From positions 78,953-142,952 of the forward strand of contig NZ_JAKNQL010000014.1 of NCBI RefSeq assembly GCF_022662375.1: a DNA stretch of 64,000 bases, read 5' to 3'. The position numbers were made by a program, and so were the translations under genes. The notes under the pieces are model-generated. The model saw only the letters and a list, made by a program, of their open reading frames with translations. It ran no database searches and was not told where the DNA came from. The DNA comes from Pseudomonas sp. CROZ-RG-20F-R04-15 (GTDB lineage: Bacteria > Pseudomonadota > Gammaproteobacteria > Pseudomonadales > Pseudomonadaceae). Shown piece after piece: positions 9,357 to 18,800 of the stretch (the first letter of the stretch is position 1; each line of letters opens with the position of its first letter).

Positions 9357-12134
9357 GTGCGCTGGCTCAGGATTGCCATAAGCTTCACCGTCACGTTGCT
9401 GACCTTGCTCTGCATGCTCCCGGCCCAGGCCGCGCAAGGCAGTGGCTGGTCGGTATTGCTTGATGATCAGGGCAATCTGCAACTGAGCGACATCCGCTCC
9501 ACTCGTTACACCAATCAATTCAGCCCCATCGACCTTGACCGCCTCACCGCGTCCGAGCCCGATGGCGCCTTGTGGCTGCGTTTCCGGCTGGCACCGGGCA
9601 AGCACGAACAAGTGCTGCGGGTCTTCGCCCCTGACCTGTCACAGCTCAATCTCTATGTACTCGACGGTGACAAACTGATCGAGCAACGCAACACCGGTAC
9701 CGACCAGCCGCAAGCCGAACGGCCGTTGCCGAGCAGCGACTTCATGCTGCCGTTGCCGCAGAGCGACAAACCCCTCGATGTCTATCTGCGCATGGTCTCC
9801 GACCATCAGTTGCGCCCGCACGTCACCCTGCAATCGGCGGTGATGAGCGCGGCCAACCACAATCAGACGCTGGTCTTCGGCTTGTTGTTCGGCTGCCTCG
9901 GCATGCTGTTGTTGCACAACCTGGTGCGCTACGCCTACTCCCGCTCGCGCAGCAGTTTGTGGCTGGCGGTCTGTGAAGGCCTGCTGGGGCTGAGTCTGTT
10001 GCTGCTGCTCAATCTCGCCGGCCCGTGGCTGCCGAACTGGCATGCGGTGCAGACGCCGGGCGCCTATCTGGCGTTGCTGCTGACCGCTCCGGCCGGGTTG
10101 ATGTTCGCCTATCGTTTCTTCGCCCCGCTCGGCCCGCATCCGCTGAACAAATTGCTGCTGGGCGACATCCTGTTCATCGTCACTTGCAGCCTGTTGCTGC
10201 TGTTCGTCAACACCCTGCCGCTGAACATCATCACTTATGCCTTGGTGGCTCTGGCCGGCCTGAGCATGTTGTTTGTCGCCTTCTATCATTGGCAGAAGGG
10301 CTATCGTCCGGCGCGCTTGTTCGTCGCGGCGATGGTGGTGTTCAACATCGGTACGCTGATCATTCTTCCGGCTCTGTTGGGGCTGACACTGGTATCGCCG
10401 CAAGGCCTGATCATGACCCTGATGGCGTTCATCTGCATCAGCGGCCTGTTGATGAGCATCGCCCTCGGCGAGCGTCAGCGCAGCATCACCGAAAGCCGCT
10501 TCAGCGTCAGCCGCGACCTCGCGGCGAGCAATGCCGAGATCAACGCAAAAGCCGAATTTCTCGCCAAGATCAGCCACGAAATCCGCACGCCAATGAACGG
10601 CGTACTGGGCATGACCGAGTTGCTGCTGGGTACGCCGCTGTCGGTCAAGCAACGCGACTACGTGCAGACCATCCACAGCGCCGGCAACGAACTGCTGACG
10701 CTGATCAACGAGATCCTCGACATCTCCAAGCTCGAATCCGGGCAGATCGAGCTGGACGACGTGCAGTTCGACCTCAACGCCTTGATCGATGATTGCCTGA
10801 GCATCTACCGGGCCAAGGCCGAGCAGCAGAACGTCGAGCTGATCAGCTTCATCCAGCCGCAAGTACCGCGAGTGATCAGCGGCGACCCGACCCGTCTGCG
10901 CCAGACCCTGCTGAGCCTGCTGGAAAACGCGCTGAAGAAAACCGACGAAGGCGAAGTGCTGATCGTCGTCGCCCTCGACGAACGCAGCAACAAACCGCGC
11001 CTGCGCATTGCCGTGCAGGACAGCGGCCAGCCCATGGATCAGGAAGAACGCGATGCGCTGATGCACGCCGAACTGCACAGCAAGCACTTCCTCTCGGCCA
11101 ATCGCCTGGGTGGCAATCTGGGGCTGGTGATCGCACGCCAACTGATCCGCCTGATGCAGGGCGAATTCGGCATCAAGAGCGGCGCCAATCAGGGCAGCAC
11201 CTTGTGGCTGACCCTGCCGCTGGATCCCGATCGCCTCGAACACCCGACCTCGGATCTCGACAGCCCGCTGCAAGGCGCGCGGGTGCTGGTGGTCGATGAC
11301 AACGACACCTGCCGCAAAGTGCTGGTGCAGCAGTGCAGTGCCTGGGGCCTGAATGTCAGCGCCGTACCGTCGGGCAAGGAAGCGCTGGCACTGTTGCGCA
11401 CCAAGGCGCACTTGCGTGACTACTTTGATGTGGTGCTGCTCGACCAGAACATGCCGGGCATGACCGGCATGCAGCTCGCGGCCAAAATCAAGGAAGACCC
11501 GAGCCTGAACCACGATATTTTGCTGATCATGCTCACCGGCATCAGCAATGCGCCGAGCAAGATCATCGCGCGTAACTCGGGGATCAAACGCATCCTCGCC
11601 AAACCAGTGGCCGGCTACACGCTCAAGACCACGCTGGCCGATGAACTCAACCAGCGCAACAAAGGCCAGGTGGTGTTCCAGCCGCAAGTGGTCACTGCAG
11701 CCACGGCCGCCAAAGTGCCAAGCGATTTCCGCATCCTCGTCGCCGAAGACAACACGATTTCGACCAAAGTGATTCGCGGCATGCTCGGTAAGCTCAACCT
11801 GCAGCCGGACACCGCTGCCAACGGCGAAGAAGCGTTGCAAGCGATGAAAGCGCAGCGTTACGACCTGGTACTGATGGACTGCGAAATGCCGATCCTCGAC
11901 GGTTTCTCGGCGACCCAGCAACTGCGCGCATGGGAAGTCAGCAATCAGCGCATCCGCACGCCGATCGTGGCGTTGACCGCGCACATTCTCGCCGAGCACA
12001 AGGAGCGCGCGCGCCAGGCCGGGATGGATGGGCACATGTCCAAACCGGTCGAACTGTCGCAACTGCGCGAGCTGATTGAGCACTGGGTGGCCCAGCGTGA
12101 TCAGCAGAACCGGGCCACGACGCCAACCTCCTGA
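9357..12134 (+). CDS. retS: Hybrid sensor kinase RetS (7TMR-DISM, HK, two receivers)
   Basis: RetS of P. aeruginosa binds the sensor kinase GacS and opposes it, keeping RsmA/RsmE free and favouring the motile, acute-virulence state. The 925-residue product has that architecture: signal peptide (1-26), periplasmic 7TMR-DISMED2 domain (about 35-165), seven membrane helices (about 170-385), HisKA with His407 in AKISHEIRTPMNG, an ATPase domain (about 500-620), REC1 with Asp696 and REC2 with Asp841. The ATP-site boxes are degenerate: DSGQP where DxGxG is usual and GNLGL where GxGLGL is usual. Start is GTG, with GAAGGGA upstream. Position after purD and before a MarC gene matches PA4856. Confidence 0.88.
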   Translation: MRWLRIAISFTVTLLTLLCMLPAQAAQGSGWSVLLDDQGNLQLSDIRSTRYTNQFSPIDLDRLTASEPDGALWLRFRLAPGKHEQVLRVFAPDLSQLNLYVLDGDKLIEQRNTGTDQPQAERPLPSSDFMLPLPQSDKPLDVYLRMVSDHQLRPHVTLQSAVMSAANHNQTLVFGLLFGCLGMLLLHNLVRYAYSRSRSSLWLAVCEGLLGLSLLLLLNLAGPWLPNWHAVQTPGAYLALLLTAPAGLMFAYRFFAPLGPHPLNKLLLGDILFIVTCSLLLLFVNTLPLNIITYALVALAGLSMLFVAFYHWQKGYRPARLFVAAMVVFNIGTLIILPALLGLTLVSPQGLIMTLMAFICISGLLMSIALGERQRSITESRFSVSRDLAASNAEINAKAEFLAKISHEIRTPMNGVLGMTELLLGTPLSVKQRDYVQTIHSAGNELLTLINEILDISKLESGQIELDDVQFDLNALIDDCLSIYRAKAEQQNVELISFIQPQVPRVISGDPTRLRQTLLSLLENALKKTDEGEVLIVVALDERSNKPRLRIAVQDSGQPMDQEERDALMHAELHSKHFLSANRLGGNLGLVIARQLIRLMQGEFGIKSGANQGSTLWLTLPLDPDRLEHPTSDLDSPLQGARVLVVDDNDTCRKVLVQQCSAWGLNVSAVPSGKEALALLRTKAHLRDYFDVVLLDQNMPGMTGMQLAAKIKEDPSLNHDILLIMLTGISNAPSKIIARNSGIKRILAKPVAGYTLKTTLADELNQRNKGQVVFQPQVVTAATAAKVPSDFRILVAEDNTISTKVIRGMLGKLNLQPDTAANGEEALQAMKAQRYDLVLMDCEMPILDGFSATQQLRAWEVSNQRIRTPIVALTAHILAEHKERARQAGMDGHMSKPVELSQLRELIEHWVAQRDQQNRATTPTS

Positions 12135-12198
12135 GTCCACAGGCCCCGTAGCGCCTGATAGACTCCCCCTCGACTTCCCTCGCCAGTGAGCTTGCACC

Positions 12199-12795
12199 AT
12201 GCTCCATGTGTTGTTCAGCGTTTACCTGAAGATGCTGGTGCTCTACAGCCCTTTCTTCGTGCTGTCCTGCTTTATCAGTCTGACCCGCGGTTATTCACGC
12301 AAAGAGCAACGGCGGCTGGCCTGGAAAGTCGCGGTGGCGACGCTGGTCTCCAGCGTTCTGCTGTATTTGTTCGGGCGGGTGATTTTCGATGTGTTCGGCA
12401 TTACCGTGGATGCGTTTCGCATTGGTGCCGGCAGCGTGCTGTTCATTTCGGCGCTGGGCATGGCGCAGGGCAAACCGGCAGTGCAGGCCGACAACGTGCA
12501 GCAGGACGTGACCATCGTGCCGCTGACCATTCCGCTGACCGTCGGCCCGGGCACCATCGGCGCCTTGCTGGTGATGGGTGTCAGCCAGCCGCACTGGGAC
12601 GACAAGCTCACTGCGATCATGAGTATTGCGCTGGCCAGTTTCACGGTGGGCGTGGTGCTGTATCTGTCGAACCGCATCGAACGGATTCTGGGGGATCAGG
12701 GTTTGCAGATTGTCAGTCGTTTGATGGGTTTGTTTGTCTGCGCACTGGCGGCGCAGATCATTTTTACCGGGGTCAAAGGTTATCTGGTGCCTTGA
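12199..12795 (+). CDS. MarC-family integral membrane protein
   Basis: Small inner-membrane protein of unknown function from the MarC/UPF0056 family. The 198 residues are predicted to span the membrane about six times, with the conserved segment IPLTIPLTVGPGTIGALLVMG in the middle; the family's Pro-Leu and GPGT motifs are intact. The E. coli family member was once linked to multiple antibiotic resistance, but that link was later withdrawn. The gene follows retS with a 64-base gap and ends at a strong terminator. Confidence 0.9.
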   Translation: MLHVLFSVYLKMLVLYSPFFVLSCFISLTRGYSRKEQRRLAWKVAVATLVSSVLLYLFGRVIFDVFGITVDAFRIGAGSVLFISALGMAQGKPAVQADNVQQDVTIVPLTIPLTVGPGTIGALLVMGVSQPHWDDKLTAIMSIALASFTVGVVLYLSNRIERILGDQGLQIVSRLMGLFVCALAAQIIFTGVKGYLVP

Positions 12796-12825
12796 GCGCC
12801 TAACCTCGGTTTAACTGCCAAAACA

Positions 12826-12859
12826 AAAACGCCGCGAACGACAACGTTCGCGGCGTTTT
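12826..12859. terminator. Bidirectional terminator between marC-type gene and toxin gene
   Basis: Perfect 15-base stem AAAACGCCGCGAACG / CGTTCGCGGCGTTTT with loop ACAA. A T-run on either strand lets it end both the rightward marC-type gene and the leftward toxin gene. Confidence 0.92.
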
Positions 12860-12881
12860 ACTGTGCAGATGAATTTACTGC

Positions 12882-15800
12882 TCAGGGCAGACGTTCAGCC
12901 ACCACCGCCAGGCTGGCAATGGCGTCACCGTCCTGCACAGCCGCAAAAGCCTGCAACCACTGTTCGAGTGCGAACAGGCAATGACGGCCAGCCATTTTGA
13001 CCGCCAGCTCGCATTCACCCTGCTCCTCGACGCCGCGAATGATCAGACTGTGCCCATTGTCCGGGTCGGCCAGTACCAGGTGGCCAGCCACTCGCGACAT
13101 CAGCAAATGCCCACCCTCCGCTACATCCAGCACCAGCAAGCCAGGTTCCGGCGTTTGCCCGGCAGATGGACGTCGCACATCGACAACAATGCAATCCAGA
13201 CGCTGCCAGGCTTCGGCCGATATCCGGTAGCCTTCGGTGCGCGGACCGAAGGTCAGAATCAGCTTTTCGACACCGTCGGCAAGCAATGGCTGCACCTCGG
13301 CGAGATCATCACTCAACTCCAGCGCCATGACTTCCTCATCACGGTGCGCATAGCTACCCGGCAACCAGACGCCATCGACTGTTCCGGCACTGAAGAGCAA
13401 TTCGTCAATAGGGTCGAACAGCAGCGGATTGGCCGCATCACGCGTACCGAGGAATGTTGCCCATTGTCCATCGTCCCGTGCGGCCACCTCAAACAGCCGA
13501 TCGAGCGTCGGAACGTAGTACTGGTAGCGATTACCGGTGTTTTCCACGGGTAGAAATGCGGCATGGGACTGCCCTTCCAGCCGCCGTTGCAAACGCTCCT
13601 GCAACTGCCCTGGCGTCTGACCAGGGACGTGTGACCATCGGTTTTCCAGGCTGGTAATCCGCGCCGGTTGCTGATCGCGCAGTAGCAGCGTCACACCTTC
13701 GCGGGTACGCCCGAGCAGGCCGTCTGCGTGCGGCAACACTTCGCAAAACGCCCACGACGACCAAACCTGTTCGGGCTGGGGCAAGGCTTCGCGATGCAAC
13801 AACACGCTGCCGCTGCCAAACGCCGTCCGCATCCTATCGACGCAAACCAGCGTCTGGCGCCAAAGCTGTCCGGCGCGCGCATCAAACAACCAAACGGCCT
13901 GCCGATCAGGCGTCAGCGCCAGTAAAGCAAACTCGCGGTTAGCCGTTGCGTCCATCAGCACGAGCTTTGCGTCAATGCACCACGCCGCCAGAAATGTCTG
14001 CCCCAGATGGGCACGCAAGCCGATAATCGCAAAGGCTGCGCTACTGTATTGCCTGGCAAGCGCCGGTAATGCCGTCAGCCAATCGGGATTTTGTTGCAGC
14101 CAATGCCGGCTGAGACCGACAAACTTCAGAACATTTCTATCAAGCTCGGACAGCCAGTTGTCGTCCTTGGCACCGAGGTCGATTTCGAACAGTCGTCCGT
14201 CGTTTTGAGTGGCGAGGAAGCTTTCACCCACACGGGTAACCTCGATCACATCTTTCGCCAGCGCCTTGTGCCAGAAAACATTGTCGCGCAGTTCGATGCC
14301 ATGGCTGAGCGTCTGGCTTTGCTGGCTGTAAAACAGCAGCGAAGCAGCCGGATCAGCGGACCGAGGCATCAGCATCACCCTGTCCTCGTCACTGCCGCCG
14401 TCGGCACGGAAGTACCTGTCGTGATGCGCGCCAATCCATGCCCACTCAAGCAACTGATCGAAAGACCAGGCACGCGCGTGAATATACGGTGCGTAGGTCC
14501 AGGTAGTGACCGGCGACGCCATGCCGGGTGTCTCGTCCGCATAGGGGCGCTGCGTTTTCTGGCGATGGCGGAAAAACGCGATTCTCGTGCCTTCCTCCGG
14601 CTTGAGGAAAGAGTTTTCCAGACCGGGCGACCACATGTGGATGTCCGTCAGGATCACCTCGTGGTCGCTCAGATGAAACTCCAGCGTCGTGCGCACTTTC
14701 ACGGACTTTTGTTCTACCAACTGCTGCGAGACTCGCAGCGTGCCGTCAGCCAGTTGCCCGAATGTGGTGATTTTCGTACCAGGTTCCAGGCTCAGTAACC
14801 GATAACGATGGACGACCGAGCCAGTGATCACATCGACGCGCCAGACCGTGGCATGGTCGGGATGATAAAACCACGCATGAGTCGTGTTGGCGGCGCCGAG
14901 CATCAGACCCTCATTGACTTCGCCCGGCAGATCGCGCGCATACAACACGCGTTTTTGAGCGACATCGTAAAAGGCTGTCGTGCGCACATCGAGGCTGGGC
15001 GGATTGAGCGGAACCTTGAACCGCTGAAGCGTGACGTACCCCGTGCCTAGGCGCATCTCCTTATCTCGTTTGCGCAGGTGGGCAAGCACTTCACGCGGGG
15101 TGTTTTTATCATCGCCCAAGGTGATGGAAACCAGGCACAACGCATTGCGTTGCCAGTCCAGTTGAAACAACTCTCCCCCGGCCAACTCGATCAGCCCCTC
15201 GAACGCCGACAGTACGATACCGTCGACCGTCAGTTGATGCCCCGCCAGGTATGTCTGCGGGGGGTCGACATCCATCTTGGGCAGGACATCAAAGCTGACC
15301 TGCTCGATGCTGGCCCAAGGGGCATGCACCAGCCATTGGGTCGCGCCTTTGAATTTCACCGCTTTCAATCCCGGCGTCAGACGTAGCTGGCAGCGGTCTG
15401 ACGTGGCGCTGATTTCGTAGGACAGTTTTTGCTGGCATTCCACCGGCAAGGCCGGCACCGCCAGTTGGCGCACGTGCTCGTCCAGCACCACGCTGATCGT
15501 TGTCGGTTTGTAGACCGGATGCAGTTTGTAGAGGATGTGCTTGAGCGACGGCGTGCTGTGCAGATAAAAGCGTCGGTTGCCCTGCTCGTCATACTCCAGC
15601 TTGTCCGCCGCGCTGTTGCGCAATTGCGGATAGCGCGTGTGGATGCGTTCATCCAGTTGATTCTTCAGCGTATCGGTCAATGCCGTGAATGGATTGATCA
15701 ACGAGTACCAGTTCGGCTCAGGCATTTCACTGGCGATGCGAGGCTCTACCTGCTCTCCCGGCAGTGGCTCGTAGACGTAGCCCGCGCCTCCCAATTGATA

Positions 15801-18800
15801 TTCGTACCCGTAGTAGCAGAGCGGCGTGCACGGCAACACCACGGTATGAGGCGCAGCAGCTCTGTGAATGTTCAGCGTCGCACTTTCGGGGAGACCGAAC
15901 GCATGCCGAATATTGAGGGAACGGTGTATCTGCCTGGGATCAGCGTTGTATTGCGGCAATTCAAGTGCACCGCCGCCCCACGGATAAAATCGCTGACTGT
16001 CAAAGCGCACCCGCCGGTCCTGCAAATCCAGATGGGTGATGACGGCTTCCGGCGGGAACTGCAACACCCCGTCTTCGACAGTGAATGCGCCCGGTTGGTA
16101 CGCATTGTGGATGGCACGCAGGTGATTGCCGACCGCTGTTGCCTTGTCGGCAATCTGCCCCAGATTACTGGCGATGGCAGTGACACCGATGCCGATGCCG
16201 AGCAGCGGCACAGACAGAAAAGCAGCGGCTGCGCCTGCCGTTCCACCTGCCGCCAACGCGGCGATATCCAATCCCAGCGCCACTGTGTTGAACGCCAGGG
16301 ATGTGGAGAAGCGCGAGCGCTGCTCGTGATTCTCCGCCAGTGACAGGTTGTAAATATCGAAGCCGATATTGACCAGCGAGAACGCAAAACCAACGCCGGT
16401 TGCCGCGCGACCGAGCACGCGGCCAGACAATGACGACTGGCGCAAGAGCAGCGCCTGTTCACTGGCCACCACTTGCCGCACCAGGTTGATCATCTGCGCG
16501 GTATCGCTGACCACGCCAAAACCCAACTGCGCATAGCTGACGTAGACTTGTACTTGCAGCGCGATCGACAAGCCTGGCACCTGATCACCCGCCAGGTATT
16601 CGCGATGACGCATTTCGCTGATCAGCGTCTGGATCGCAAAGGCGAAACTCAAGCGACTGCCGCCATCCGCCTCGGCCGGACCACCGGGGTTGCCTGCCTT
16701 CACACTCTCATGCAGATGCTGTTTGAGCTGAGTGAAGCGCGGGTCGGCCGTACTGACGGTGCGCGCTGGATGGCGATTCTGCGCATCGACCAACGTCAGC
16801 GAAAAACCCCCGTCCGCCTGCGGTTTGAGCGTTTCCAGCAAAGGCAGATATTCCCGCCCGAGCGAATGCTCGCTGCGCAACTGCCGCGTAGCCTGAGCAA
16901 ATTCCTGCGCCCAATAGCGCGCATCCATTTGCGCCAGACTGGCGCCCATTCGCGCGTTTTCGCTGAGCGAACGCTGGCGCGCCACGGCTTGTTTTGTCCA
17001 GACCGGAACACGCTGTGAATCACTCGAAGGCATGAGCAAAAAACTGTCCAGGCGCAAACCGCTCGATAGCTTGCGGGCCGCGATCGCTGCAGTGTTCAAC
17101 TCGATCACGTTGAACCGCGCTGCGGCCATCTCGCCAAGCCCGTAAAGCTTCGCCAGTGCGCTGTCGCCCGCGCTCAGATAACGCTCAACGCCGAGCTTCA
17201 CTTGCGCGCCTTTGGCGAACGCGTAAATGGCAAAGTTCGGGTCATAGAAGCGGTAGACGAATTGGTCTCCAGCCTGCACTTTGGCCACCAGCAAAGCGTG
17301 ATCACCGGTGTCGAGCAAGAAGACGCTGGACGCCGTTTTCGCCTCCAGCGTCTGCATGACCGTGTCCAGACTCTGCAAGCCGCGTGATTCGCCGATGGCA
17401 CTGCCGGGCAGGGCCCGCAGTTCGTTCAACGCACTGAGCAATGCCTGGGAGCTAAGCTCCTGATGGTTGACGTTGGCTGTGGCGACATGCCCCACCAACG
17501 TCCGTTCGGCCGACTCGCCGGCAGCCACCGCTGCGCCCATCAGCAGCGCCAGCGGATAACACCGACGCCCTGGGTCACTGGCATTGTGCATCAGCAAATC
17601 CTGTGACAGTTGCCGGGCCGAGGTCGCGCCGGCCTCGACGAACATCTCGCGCACCTGCGCACTGCGCTGGAGAATCCGCGAGCGGTACTCACCCTGCGCC
17701 GTGCGATTGATCTGGCCGATACGTTCGCCCCATTGCCGCAAGGTCAGCGGCTCAAACAATGCCTGCACCTTGAGTTCGCGCGAGGTCAAAATCCCTGGCA
17801 CCTCTCCACGCGCCAGCCCGGCCTCGAAATCGGCTGATTGCCGCTGGCGGATGGCTTTTTCGACGGCGTCATAACGGGCGAACGTGCCGTCACCGTCGGT
17901 ATCGACAGCGAGGTCACGCACGGTTTGCCAGACCTCGCTGAAGCCGGCATCGTCCAGACTTGTCGCACCGAAAATCCCCCCGAGCATGACGCGCACCAAC
18001 GGGCTCAGTTGCTCAATCGGCAAAGCGTCATGGGCAATGCGGCTGAACAGTTCGTTGAGGTTGCTCGAGGATTCGGCGCCATGGGAAACAGGCAGTGCGC
18101 GCACAGGTTGCGCAAGGATCATCTGACGATTATCGAAGCCGATGGAAAAGCCCTTGGTGAAGGTGATGTCACCACTCAGCTTGTCCCTCATGGCGCGCAC
18201 AAAAGGTTCGCCCAGATCATCCATCAATTGCTGCAGGACTGCCGTCAACAGTACCGGTTTACCGCCGACCACGGGCCAGCCTTGTTTGAACGTCAGTGTC
18301 TGTCGCGGTTGAAGCAGATCCGCCAGTTGGCCGGTATAACGCGATTTGAGTTTGCCGGCTTTCCACTTTTCCTGCTCGTTGGCCAGCCATTGCGCCTCGT
18401 CGTCATTGACGGTCCAACCGGAGATAGCCTCCTCCTCGGTCTGGACGTTGTAACCCTCCGCCAGGCGCAAACGCTCCTGAACCGTGACTTCGTTGTCCGA
18501 CAGGAGGTGAGTCTCGACATGGTTTTTCAATCCGGTGACCGCCGCGCCGGGTCCGGTCAGCGTAATGGTGCCGCGCGCTCCGACGCGAATGCCATCGCGG
18601 TAGTAACTTAAAATGGACTCGCTCAACTTGCCCAGAAAATCCTGCAGCGTGCGTGTCAGTTGCCCCTGCGCGATTTTCTCGTTCATCACGTTTTCTATGA
18701 CATCGAGCAATCGTTCCGTCTGTGACCAGTCGACCGACGATGCTATTGCCGACTGTTCAACGGCTTGCAGACAGTCATAGTTGAAGCGGATCAATTGCAT

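Noticed and set aside
9639..12200. 853-residue open frame antisense to retS
   Set aside because: It mirrors the codons of retS in a GC-rich genome and reads as low-complexity Gln/His/Arg sequence with no family motif; retS itself has full domain support.
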